From an uncultured Prevotella sp. (GTDB lineage: Bacteria > Bacteroidota > Bacteroidia > Bacteroidales > Bacteroidaceae), in the NCBI GenBank assembly GCA_900557255.1, contig USSA01000036.1, positions 1 through 22,148 of the forward strand: a stretch of 22,148 bases of DNA, given 5' to 3'. The notes beneath the pieces are model-generated. The model ran no database searches. It was not told the origin of the DNA and saw only the letters and a program-made list of their open reading frames with translations. Shown piece by piece: positions 14,217 through 20,556 of the stretch. The first letter of the stretch is position 1. Each line of letters starts with the position of its first letter. A program made the position numbers and the translations under genes.

Positions 14217-14879
14217 TTACTCCTTCTTCCACAAACGATAGAGCGTTATTGGACCTTCCTTGGTAGCATACATTCTGGCAGCCGGTTCCTCACAGAGGTC
14301 ATTCAACACCTTATTGGCGTGATAGCGGGTAACACCGAATTCACGAATCATATCCTTCACCGTGATATAACCCTGCTGCTGACAAATCTCTACAATATCA
14401 GCAAACTCCTTATCCGCCTCTTTTGGAGTAGATTTCACACTCCAATACTGTCGGCTACAACCATTAGAGTGGCGCTTCAGCCTCTCCAGAAACTCCTTCG
14501 TGGGCTGAATTTCCAAGCCGCAGATATCCACCTCATTGGCTGGAATCAGATCACCCTCATGATAGGTCCTTTTCCATTCGATTCCATTCTTGTCCTTATG
14601 CTTCACCATCCCCAGCTTAGGCTTGACGATAAACATATCGCCTACCCTCACCTCGTTGCCCTCAGCCAAGGCGTAAAGCGTTTCATCCTCCAGCGTTTCC
14701 AATGCAGAGATAAAGGACGAAACGTTCATCGCACAATGATCGCGAACACGCTTCTCCATCTTCTCCCGGTCAACGATATCCCGTTTTACGAACATCGGAT
14801 GTATCTGATACTTACCGCTTTCGTCCTTCAAGGGCGTGCGATGCTCCAAATAATTGATTGAACCTGTTGCTCTAGCCAT
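14217..14879 (-). CDS. HU-HIG family DNA-binding protein (HU domain + winged helix)
   Basis: A 220-residue protein. Residues 1 to about 135 (start MARATGSINYLEHR; VRDHCAMNVSSFISALETL; VRVGDMFIVKPKLGMV) match the HU-like domain of Bacteroidetes HU-HIG proteins (HU fused to wHTH, Ig or Gly-rich parts). Residues about 155-220 look like a winged helix (GYITVKDMIREFGVTRYHANKVLNDL, then a basic end LYRLWKKE). It probably binds DNA; target unknown. The start at 14879 is chosen over an upstream in-frame codon at 14945 because the family begins MARATG and the promoter lies at 14915-14945. Repeat arrays flank both ends of the gene (22-bp units at its stop, 33-bp units upstream of its promoter), making autoregulation plausible. 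Confidence 0.85.
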   Translation of the reverse strand: MARATGSINYLEHRTPLKDESGKYQIHPMFVKRDIVDREKMEKRVRDHCAMNVSSFISALETLEDETLYALAEGNEVRVGDMFIVKPKLGMVKHKDKNGIEWKRTYHEGDLIPANEVDICGLEIQPTKEFLERLKRHSNGCSRQYWSVKSTPKEADKEFADIVEICQQQGYITVKDMIREFGVTRYHANKVLNDLCEEPAARMYATKEGPITLYRLWKKE

Positions 14880-14914
14880 ATTCTTAGTTTTTTGATCCTT
14901 TAAAAGATTATGCG

Positions 14915-14945
14915 CAAAAATACTGATTATTAGTGAGATAAGCAA
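14915..14945 (-). promoter_or_regulatory. promoter of the HU-HIG gene
   Basis: Minus-strand TTG (14945-14943) and TATTTTTG (14922-14915), 20 bp apart. The ATG at 14879 is about 35 bp downstream. The 33-bp repeat array starts 21 bp upstream of the -33 box. Confidence 0.65.
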
Positions 14946-14966
14946 TTATTTTATGTTAACTTTGCT

Positions 14967-15047
14967 AAAAGATAGAGTTATAAAGACATGTTTTGTGATA
15001 AAAGATAGAGTTATAAATGGGTGTTTTGTGATAAAAGATAGAGTTAT
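14967..15047. repeat. three tandem 33-bp repeats upstream of the HU-HIG promoter
   Basis: Units start at 14967, 15000 and 15033, exactly 33 bp apart. Units 1 and 2 differ at four positions. Unit 3 keeps only the first 15 bases. The shared core is AAAAGATAGAGTTAT. The layout (three units, 33-bp period, last one partial) is the same as in the array upstream of msrC, but the sequence is different. Confidence 0.85.
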
Positions 15048-15063
15048 CAGACTCTTTACATTA

Positions 15064-15085
15064 TGATTATCTGTGTAAAAAATCA
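15064..15085 (+). repeat. 22-bp direct repeat, left copy, beside higBA
   Basis: TGATTATCTGTGT followed by AAAAAATCA. It matches 15972-15993 on the other side of higBA at 20 of 22 positions, in the same orientation. It also overlaps the T-run (minus strand) of the higBA terminator. Confidence 0.6.
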
Positions 15086-15134
15086 AATCAGCAAGTATAC
15101 CAGAAGTCTTAAGACGTTGATATACTTGCTGATT
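15086..15134 (-). terminator. intrinsic terminator of the higBA operon with nested palindrome
   Basis: A perfect 14-bp inverted repeat, AATCAGCAAGTATA (15086-15099) and its complement (15121-15134), encloses a 21-nt loop that itself contains the palindrome GTCTTAAGAC (15106-15115). On the minus strand the stem is followed by TTTGATTTTTTAC. It lies 80 bp past the higA stop codon. The 14-bp stem and T-run support termination. Confidence 0.75.
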
Positions 15135-15214
15135 ATATTATCTCAAGCAACGAGACAAGTAGCCAATGCAACAAGTTACAAAATCTATATTATCACTATT
15201 CATATCTTCTGTTT

Positions 15215-15559
15215 TTACAAGGCTGCAGCCACCCTTCTTACTTTTGCCAATCTCGTCATAAAAGTAGAATCACTTTTAGTAGATTGCAGATTATATCTCA
15301 TCTGCATTTTCAACAAAGGCTCAGCATTCACTCCAAGTGCAGCCTCAAAGAGCAGGGCCGTTTTTTCCGTTACTGGGCGACGAGCATTCAGAATTTCGTT
15401 CAGGGCAGAATAAGCAATCCCCATTTCCTCCGCCAACTGGCGCTGAGAGATTCCACGGTATTCTATCTCATCCTTCAGAACATCCCCTGGATGCGTAGGA
15501 AAAGCTGGAGTCATCTCGTTTGCTCGCATTTTCTTTGTTGTTTTATTATCGTTGCTCAT
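15215..15559 (-). CDS. higA: HigA-type antitoxin (XRE helix-turn-helix)
   Basis: A 114-residue protein with the HigA/VapI signature: THPGDVLKDEIEYRGISQRQLAEEMG (about residues 22-47), then IAYSALNEILNARRPVTEKTALLFEAALGV, a helix-turn-helix typical of HigA. It neutralises the HigB RNase encoded just upstream and usually represses the operon. Gene order toxin first, antitoxin second, with a 7-bp gap, is the normal higBA layout. About 20 extra N-terminal residues (KTTKKMRANEMTPAF) precede the domain, a common form in Bacteroidetes. Confidence 0.92.
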   Translation of the reverse strand: MSNDNKTTKKMRANEMTPAFPTHPGDVLKDEIEYRGISQRQLAEEMGIAYSALNEILNARRPVTEKTALLFEAALGVNAEPLLKMQMRYNLQSTKSDSTFMTRLAKVRRVAAAL

Positions 15560-15566
15560 AACTATA

Positions 15567-15881
15567 TTATTTATAATGGTTTGACAATTCAGTTATATTA
15601 CATATGGTTGCAATAGTTTGACCATCCTCAAATTCTTCTTCAAATTCTATTCGATATTGGTCATTCACTCTTACCGAGGACAAAACTTCTTTATTTCCTT
15701 CTAACCGTTCATAATTGAGAGAATTATATTTCCATAGACCTTGAACGTTATCTTCCGATATCATAAGGTCTATCACTCGAATATACTTTCTAACTATTTG
15801 CGGTTGAAAGCGATGCTTTTTATCAGATTTGCCAGATCTATATAGATCACGCAGATAATCCTCGTTGAAATTTACTATCAT
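15567..15881 (-). CDS. higB: HigB-type mRNA-interferase toxin
   Basis: A 104-residue RelE-superfamily protein. The C-terminal half, SLNYERLEGNKEVLSSVRVNDQYRIEFEE, is the HigB signature (NY..LEG.......S.RvN..yRi.F). Toxins of this family cleave mRNA on the ribosome. The start at 15881 (MIVNFNEDYL) is chosen because it matches the family's N-terminus; a longer in-frame reading from 15962 would run through the -7 box at 15903-15910. All the expected family blocks are present, so it looks functional. Confidence 0.9.
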   Translation of the reverse strand: MIVNFNEDYLRDLYRSGKSDKKHRFQPQIVRKYIRVIDLMISEDNVQGLWKYNSLNYERLEGNKEVLSSVRVNDQYRIEFEEEFEDGQTIATICNITELSNHYK

Positions 15882-15902
15882 AACCTTAATGTTTTGATGC
15901 TG

Positions 15903-15943
15903 CAAAGATAATATTTTAATTCGATATTCACAAATTTTGTGAA
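15903..15943 (-). promoter_or_regulatory. promoter and operator of higBA
   Basis: Minus-strand TTTG (15934-15931) and TATCTTTG (15910-15903) are 20 bp apart. A perfect inverted repeat TTCACAAATTTTGTGAA (15927-15943; 8-bp arms, 1-bp centre) covers the -33 box, where a bound HigA dimer would block RNA polymerase. Binding is inferred. Confidence 0.7.
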
Positions 15944-15971
15944 GGAAACTTTTGCTTAACAACTATAATTG

Positions 15972-16034
15972 TGATTATCTGTGTTAAAATTCATAAGAAT
16001 CACCTCATTTCTCATTATTTTTTATTATCTTTGC
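15972..16034 (+). repeat. promoter-bearing dispersed repeat upstream of the small antitoxin
   Basis: This stretch aligns end to end with 10488-10549: GATTA..TGTGTTAAAA at the start and CATTATTTTT..ATTATCTTTGC at the end. It contains the -7 box TATCTTTG (16026-16033) for the antitoxin at 16063. Its first 22 bp are the right-hand copy of the direct repeat flanking higBA. Confidence 0.6.
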
Positions 16035-16062
16035 CATCAAATAACAATTAAAAACAAAGGAT

Positions 16063-16197
16063 ATGAGCACATCAACTAATGCGATTACTCCCGATTTGCA
16101 AGCGAAGCTTGACAAAGCGAGAGAAGAAATTCATAGTGGACAATGTATCACATTGAAGTCGCATGATGATATTGACAATTATTTTGCGAGTTTATGA
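16063..16197 (+). CDS. small antitoxin-like protein of a YoeB/Txe-type pair
   Basis: A 44-residue reading frame too short for most ORF lists (starts MSTSTNAITPDLQ, ends NYFASL). It has its own -7 box about 30 bp upstream and overlaps the following toxin remnant by ATGA, the translational coupling typical of type II antitoxin-toxin pairs. A helical, charged middle (LQAKLDKAREEIHSG) is what can be seen. Assignment as antitoxin rests mainly on position and coupling. It lacks an obvious DNA-binding domain and may itself be shortened, but small antitoxins of this size are known. Confidence 0.65.
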   Translation: MSTSTNAITPDLQAKLDKAREEIHSGQCITLKSHDDIDNYFASL

Positions 16198-16349
16198 TTT
16201 ATACAATCATTACTTCCAGGAGTGCAGAAGATGTCATCAAGAAATGGAAGAAATCCAATCCAAAGCTATTCAAAAAATACAAAAAAATCTATCATGAACT
16301 GGTAGATCACCCAAGAACAGTACGTGGTAAATTCCTTGCAGGGATGTAG
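16194..16349 (+). pseudogene. truncated YoeB/Txe-like toxin
   Basis: The frame starts MIYTIITSRSAEDVIKKW and continues to LVDHPRT (residue 42), as in YoeB/Txe-family mRNA interferases, which normally run about 84-90 residues. The family's expected continuation (GIGHPEPL...) and the whole catalytic C-terminal half are missing. Instead nine unrelated residues and a stop follow. From about 16319 the DNA is the antisense of an AAA-ATPase-like gene, so the toxin was cut by a deletion or rearrangement. It should be inactive. Confidence 0.75.
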
Positions 16350-16602
16350 GATGCTTGCCTATCCACAAATTACCGAAGAGTTTTTCGAAACTCTCCTTCT
16401 GATTACAGTCATAGTAAGAGTAGAGCATACTGAGAAACAGGCTTTTTCCAAAACGACGGGGACGGACGAAGAAGAGATTGCGAGGCTGCTTCTCCAGCTC
16501 TGGCAAAAACATCGTCTTATCGACATAATATAGATTCTGACTCATCACCGTGGCGAAATCAGACACTCCGTATGGTACTTGTTTTACTTGCTGTTTCATC
16601 AT
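16270..16602 (-). pseudogene. 3'-truncated AAA-ATPase-like gene (PF09820 type)
   Basis: The 110-residue frame begins MMKQQVKQVPYGVSDF, then YYVDKTMFLPELE and FFVRPRRFGKSLFLSML (residues about 45-60), the N-terminal and Walker A-like signature of the Bacteroidetes AAA-ATPase_like/PD-(D/E)XK proteins, which normally exceed 500 residues. Homology seems to stop near residue 94-96 (GIYHVLF). The last ~15 residues are read from the antisense of the toxin remnant. The promoter (16631-16662) and 5' end are intact and the rest is gone. Confidence 0.8.
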
Positions 16603-16630
16603 GCTATGAAATTTAACCAGTTTATATGTG

Positions 16631-16662
16631 CAAAGTTAAGGCTTTATTTTGAAACTAACAAA
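16631..16662 (-). promoter_or_regulatory. promoter of the truncated AAA-ATPase-like gene
   Basis: Minus-strand TTTG (16662-16659) and TAACTTTG (16638-16631), 20 bp apart, about 30 bp upstream of the ATG at 16602. It may still drive antisense RNA across the toxin remnant. Confidence 0.6.
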
Positions 16663-16772
16663 GTTTTCACTGCTTTTTTGGACGCACCTGTAAACAATCC
16701 CACATTATAGACACTGGAATTAACTGATACACCCTTATCTATGACTATAAATCACAAAAATTACAAGAAAAG

Positions 16773-16804
16773 TTTGACTGTTTCGAATATTCAGCGTATC
16801 TTTG
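16773..16804 (+). promoter_or_regulatory. promoter of the McrBC operon
   Basis: TTTG (16773-16776) and TATCTTTG (16797-16804), 20 bp apart, 39 bp upstream of the mcrB ATG at 16844. The -7 box overlaps a possible upstream TTG start at 16802 and rules it out. Confidence 0.7.
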
Positions 16805-16843
16805 CAAAAGGAACGATTAAAAAGAAAAAACATCGTCAGTCAT

Positions 16844-18046
16844 ATGGAAAGTATAATAAACTATATAAATCTTTTGGAAGCGAACAAGAATCTTGTCCTT
16901 ACTGGAGCACCTGGTACAGGAAAGACTTATCTTGCAAAGAAAATAGCAGAGTCGATGGGGGCAAACGTAGAATTTGTCCAGTTTCACTCATCTTATAATT
17001 ATACTGATTTTATTGAAGGATTAAGACCTATCAAAGAGGGGAAGCAATTAGGTTTTGAAAGAGTTGATGGAGTGTTCAAGACATTCTGCAAGAAAGCTCT
17101 TGACATACCGACTTTGTTTAGTATTGCTTACAAAGAACTCGTTCGAGAATTGAAGTCTGGCGATATTGACCGCCTAAATACTGATTTACGAACGACATAC
17201 GTGAATGACAACAATCACATCGTTTTTAAAAACGCCAATTATCAGAAGCATTATGTTAGCGAGAATAAGCTACTTGAATTATATTTAAAAATTGCGGAAA
17301 ACCTACAAGATTTTGAAGATGAAACAAAAATAACCAAGGATAAATGCAAAGAATTAAATGGTGGAAAAGAAGTTGATACTACAGCCCCATTAATCCTTAA
17401 AGAATTGTTTAGAAGAAGCAAACACGAACTTGTTCGATTAAACAAGCATGCCAAGTCCGTATTCATAATCGATGAAATAAACCGTGGTGAACTCTCAAAA
17501 ATATTTGGTGAGTTGTTTTATGCCATTGACCCTGGATATAGAGGGGAAAAAGGTAAGGTTAAGACCCAATATCAGAATCTTATAGACAAGGAGGATATAT
17601 TTGCTGATGGCTTTTTTGTCCCCGAAAATGTTTATATTCTTGCCACGATGAACGACATAGACCGTAGCATAGAAAGTATGGATTTCGCTATGCGTAGACG
17701 TTTTGCTTGGAAAGAGATAAAACCAGAAGACCGTATGGACATGCTTTCTGAAAAACTTAATCCTAATATTTGCGAAAAAGCAATAAAGGTGATGACAGCA
17801 TTGAACAAAGCAATTACAAATACCCGTGGACTTGGAAAAGCTTACCAGATTGGTCCTGCATATTTTCTGAAATTAAGTGAAGAGAACTACAATGGTGACT
17901 TTTCTGAATTATGGGATTTGCATATTGAAATGCTTCTTAGGGATTATCTTCGTAGCTACAGCTATGCCGATGCAAAAGTAGAAGAGTTTAAGCAAATCTA
18001 TTTTGACTCATTGGATGACACCTCTAAAGATACAATTGACGAATGA
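16844..18046 (+). CDS. mcrB: McrB-like AAA+ GTPase subunit, without N-terminal reader domain
   Basis: A 400-residue AAA+ motor of a McrBC-type restriction system. Walker A is G21-APGTG-K27-T28; Walker B with the McrB signature is FIID210-E211-INRGE. The family-specific M-N-x2-D-R-S motif is at 269-275 (MNDIDRS), followed by R-R-R-F. Walker A begins only 20 residues from the start, so the N-terminal DNA-binding domain of E. coli McrB (about 160 residues) is absent. A helical insert of roughly 100 residues (about 85-200) lies between FCKKA and Walker B. The start ATG at 16844 lies downstream of the promoter. The stop overlaps the mcrC start (ATGA), so translation is coupled. Motor function powering the McrC nuclease is known for the family; target recognition here is unknown. 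Confidence 0.9.
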   Translation: MESIINYINLLEANKNLVLTGAPGTGKTYLAKKIAESMGANVEFVQFHSSYNYTDFIEGLRPIKEGKQLGFERVDGVFKTFCKKALDIPTLFSIAYKELVRELKSGDIDRLNTDLRTTYVNDNNHIVFKNANYQKHYVSENKLLELYLKIAENLQDFEDETKITKDKCKELNGGKEVDTTAPLILKELFRRSKHELVRLNKHAKSVFIIDEINRGELSKIFGELFYAIDPGYRGEKGKVKTQYQNLIDKEDIFADGFFVPENVYILATMNDIDRSIESMDFAMRRRFAWKEIKPEDRMDMLSEKLNPNICEKAIKVMTALNKAITNTRGLGKAYQIGPAYFLKLSEENYNGDFSELWDLHIEMLLRDYLRSYSYADAKVEEFKQIYFDSLDDTSKDTIDE

Positions 18047-19356
18047 TTACAATTCAAGACAACGACTATAAAGGAAAAGTCTGCTCTATTAAAGAAGTAT
18101 CAGACCTATTTTCTATCGCCAATAAACCTATTAAGCAGCTATGTGAGGAAGACAACCATCTGCTAGTTTTTCCATTAAGCATAGACGATGCAGATGGAAG
18201 AATTGGCGATAGAAAGATTGTTGACATCTATGCAGAAGATGAGAATTCCGTCAGAATTAAATCTGGGAACATTATGGGTTTTGTGGGACGGAAGAATCAG
18301 CTTTTGAAAATATATTCACGTTTCGACAACTACAAAAGTGATTACTTTCTACATTATATATTGCAGAAAGTATTAGGGTTTAATTTCTTCAATTTGGAAT
18401 TTACTTCATCAGAGGAAAGCATTTTTGACTTTCTTCTGTACCTTTTTCCTGCACTATTGAAAAAGACTATGGGGCAAGGCTTATATAAGGAATACAGAAG
18501 AAAGTATTATAACGACTCTAATGTTCGTGGTACTATAGACATTAATCGCCATATTCAAGAAAACATTCCGTTTTGTGGAACTATTGCATACAATACTAAG
18601 GAATATTGCTATGACAATTCTATCACAGAACTTATACGCCACACAATAGAATACATAAAAACGATATCCATTGGTTATACGATTCTGTCTTCTGACAGAA
18701 TCGTTGAAGACTGCGTAAGGGTGATAGTCTCATATACCCCATCTTATAATCGGTCTGAAAGAACAAAGATTATAACCGAAAATTTATGTCCGAGTTATCA
18801 TCCTTTTTATAAGGAATATACAGCTCTACAAAAGCTCTGCCTCCAAATTCTTCGACAAGAAGAAATAAAGTATGGCATAGACAGCGATAAAGTTTACGGA
18901 ATATTGTTTGATGGCGCATGGTTTTGGGAGGAATATTTGAATACTCTATTGAGTAATGCAGGTTTTAAACATCCAGAAAATAAACTTGGCACTGGTGCTA
19001 TTTATCTTTTTGAGCATGGAGGTCAAAGATTTCCTGACTTTAGGAAGAAAGATTTTGTACTTGACGCAAAGTACAAAAGACTTGCACAAAAAGGAAAACA
19101 CTTAGACATAGAACGTGATGATGTTCATCAAGTTATGGCATATATGTACAGATTGAAAGCACAAAGAGGAGGCATTATATGTCCTTTGATTGGAGATGAG
19201 AACAGAACTATATCCGAAAGGATGCACAAAGATAGTTACAAGGGTTCCATGGCTATTTACGCTTTGGCTATTCCCAGAAATTGCAAAACGTTCTCTGATT
19301 TTGCAAAGCAGATTGCAGAAAATGAAAAATTGCTGTTATCTGAGATTTTACGATAA
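18043..19356 (+). CDS. mcrC: McrC-like PD-(D/E)XK nuclease subunit
   Basis: A 437-residue partner of McrB. The N-terminal part carries the McrC pattern (IMGFVGRKNQLLKIYSRF, about 77-94; VRGTIDINRHI, about 161-171). The nuclease core is in the C-terminal third: WFWEE (293-297), P331-D332-F, then V-L-D341-A-K343-Y-K345, the PD-(D/E)XK active site with D and K intact. The family cleaves DNA when stimulated by McrB. It overlaps mcrB by 4 bp and the next gene by one base (TAATG), so three genes form one coupled unit. Confidence 0.92.
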   Translation: MITIQDNDYKGKVCSIKEVSDLFSIANKPIKQLCEEDNHLLVFPLSIDDADGRIGDRKIVDIYAEDENSVRIKSGNIMGFVGRKNQLLKIYSRFDNYKSDYFLHYILQKVLGFNFFNLEFTSSEESIFDFLLYLFPALLKKTMGQGLYKEYRRKYYNDSNVRGTIDINRHIQENIPFCGTIAYNTKEYCYDNSITELIRHTIEYIKTISIGYTILSSDRIVEDCVRVIVSYTPSYNRSERTKIITENLCPSYHPFYKEYTALQKLCLQILRQEEIKYGIDSDKVYGILFDGAWFWEEYLNTLLSNAGFKHPENKLGTGAIYLFEHGGQRFPDFRKKDFVLDAKYKRLAQKGKHLDIERDDVHQVMAYMYRLKAQRGGIICPLIGDENRTISERMHKDSYKGSMAIYALAIPRNCKTFSDFAKQIAENEKLLLSEILR

Positions 19357-20477
19357 TGCAAAAGTACGTTCAACTTTTATTTTTTATCACTATAATGGCA
19401 GAATTAAGTTTCAAATTAGCAAAGCATATTGAAAAATTTCAGGCTTCCATTTCCTATAAGGGAAATCATATAATTCTAAAATTTCTAACAGATAAGTCTT
19501 CTATAGATACAGAAGTTTCAAGAATCATAAGCGAAAAGTACATGAGTGGAAATTTACTTAAAGATTTCTCACTACGTAAATGCAAAAATAACACATCTGT
19601 GTTTCTTGGAGAGTCTTCTATTGACAGTATAAAATGCAATGGACATATATACGAGTTGCAACTGAATCGAGTAAGACTGGAATTTAATAGTGACAAACAT
19701 ATGGATGATGGTATAATTATAAATTTGCCACCTAAAGAAATTGAAGGATTAACAAAAGGATCCACTCCAAAGACAATAAAGGCTTTAGGTAACGAGATAA
19801 CTTTTGGGTATAATGATGAGACTACAACATGTATCGTTTGCCCTAAAGATATTCAAAAGCCATTGGTCTGTTTGATATCTCTATATTATTGCCATCCAAT
19901 AGAAATACTCCAAGAATTCAAGAATAGTAGTGATGCTAACAATCAGATGGAAGTTACATTGCGAAGTCAAAGACGACCATTTGAGGATATCGGTTCTCAT
20001 ATCAACCTGTATGTCAAAGCGAATAATGTCATTGAATTTATAAAGTTGGCAAATACAAGTCATACACATGACCAAGACCTACAGCGATATGTCAGACAGT
20101 TTATAGATTCATTCATTGTGAGTGAACCTCAAAGATTCAATATGCTTTTTGCCATGGCATCTTCATTTGCTGAATACATTTTAGAAAAAGGAAAAATGGG
20201 TGGAGCCCAATTGGTTGAAGAAACAATCTCACATTTCAAAAATATTGAAAATTTGGAAAAAGTTAAAGACACAATAGTAAAAGCGAATTTAAGACGAAAC
20301 GGAAAAAGCATATCAACTATAACAGAGTTGAGAAATGAATGTGAACATAATTTGTATTCAAATGAAAGCTATGAGTTCTTTGCCAACAACCCATCAGTAA
20401 ATGTATTTATGTATGATATTGCTTGCAAAATTGTTATGAAATTGGCTGGTATTCCTCCTCTGAGCGACACGATTTAA
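19356..20477 (+). CDS. McrBC-associated protein with a C-terminal HEPN-like R-x4-H motif
   Basis: I do not recognise this 373-residue protein as a named family. The first half (about 30-230) alternates short beta-like and charged stretches. From about residue 240 it is almost all helical, ending with TELR326-N-E-C-E-H331-NLYS, then a final helix. R-N-x3-H is the active-site pattern of HEPN RNases, where a polar residue follows the arginine. A metal-independent RNase or toxin domain is therefore possible; this is inference from one motif and helicity. The start shares one base with the mcrC stop; M14 (19395) is an alternative start. Position as third gene of the McrBC operon suggests an effector, reader or immunity role. 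The last seven codons lie inside a perfect 44-bp palindrome. Confidence 0.75.
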   Translation: MQKYVQLLFFITIMAELSFKLAKHIEKFQASISYKGNHIILKFLTDKSSIDTEVSRIISEKYMSGNLLKDFSLRKCKNNTSVFLGESSIDSIKCNGHIYELQLNRVRLEFNSDKHMDDGIIINLPPKEIEGLTKGSTPKTIKALGNEITFGYNDETTTCIVCPKDIQKPLVCLISLYYCHPIEILQEFKNSSDANNQMEVTLRSQRRPFEDIGSHINLYVKANNVIEFIKLANTSHTHDQDLQRYVRQFIDSFIVSEPQRFNMLFAMASSFAEYILEKGKMGGAQLVEETISHFKNIENLEKVKDTIVKANLRRNGKSISTITELRNECEHNLYSNESYEFFANNPSVNVFMYDIACKIVMKLAGIPPLSDTI

Positions 20478-20497
20478 ATCGTGTCGCTCAGAGGAGG
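20454..20497. repeat. perfect 44-bp palindrome at the end of the McrBC operon
   Basis: Bases 20454-20475 are the exact reverse complement of 20476-20497, with no spacer; the centre is GATTT|AAATC. It covers the last seven codons and the TAA stop of the HEPN-like gene. No T-run follows on either strand, so it is not a standard intrinsic terminator. It could stabilise the mRNA 3' end, act as a two-sided stop in this convergent region, or be a recombination or protein-binding site. The rest of 20498-20556 shows nothing notable. Confidence 0.95.
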
Positions 20498-20556
20498 TAA
20501 GAGAAAAGGGAAAAATATAAACCTTAACACAGTTTAAAATACACTACCATTTTGAA

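Noticed and set aside
15882..15962. Longer HigB reading frame
   Set aside because: It would cross the promoter, and the HigB family starts at the later methionine.
16802..16804. TTG start for McrB
   Set aside because: It lies inside the -7 box TATCTTTG; the ATG at 16844 follows at a normal leader distance.
13623..16843. Insertion sequence or integrase in the repeat-rich region
   Set aside because: I find no transposase, integrase or terminal repeats of an IS; the rearrangements leave only gene fragments and short repeats.
20454..20497. Ordinary intrinsic terminator
   Set aside because: The hairpin is strong but no T-run follows on either strand and there is no loop; I list it as a palindrome of unknown role.
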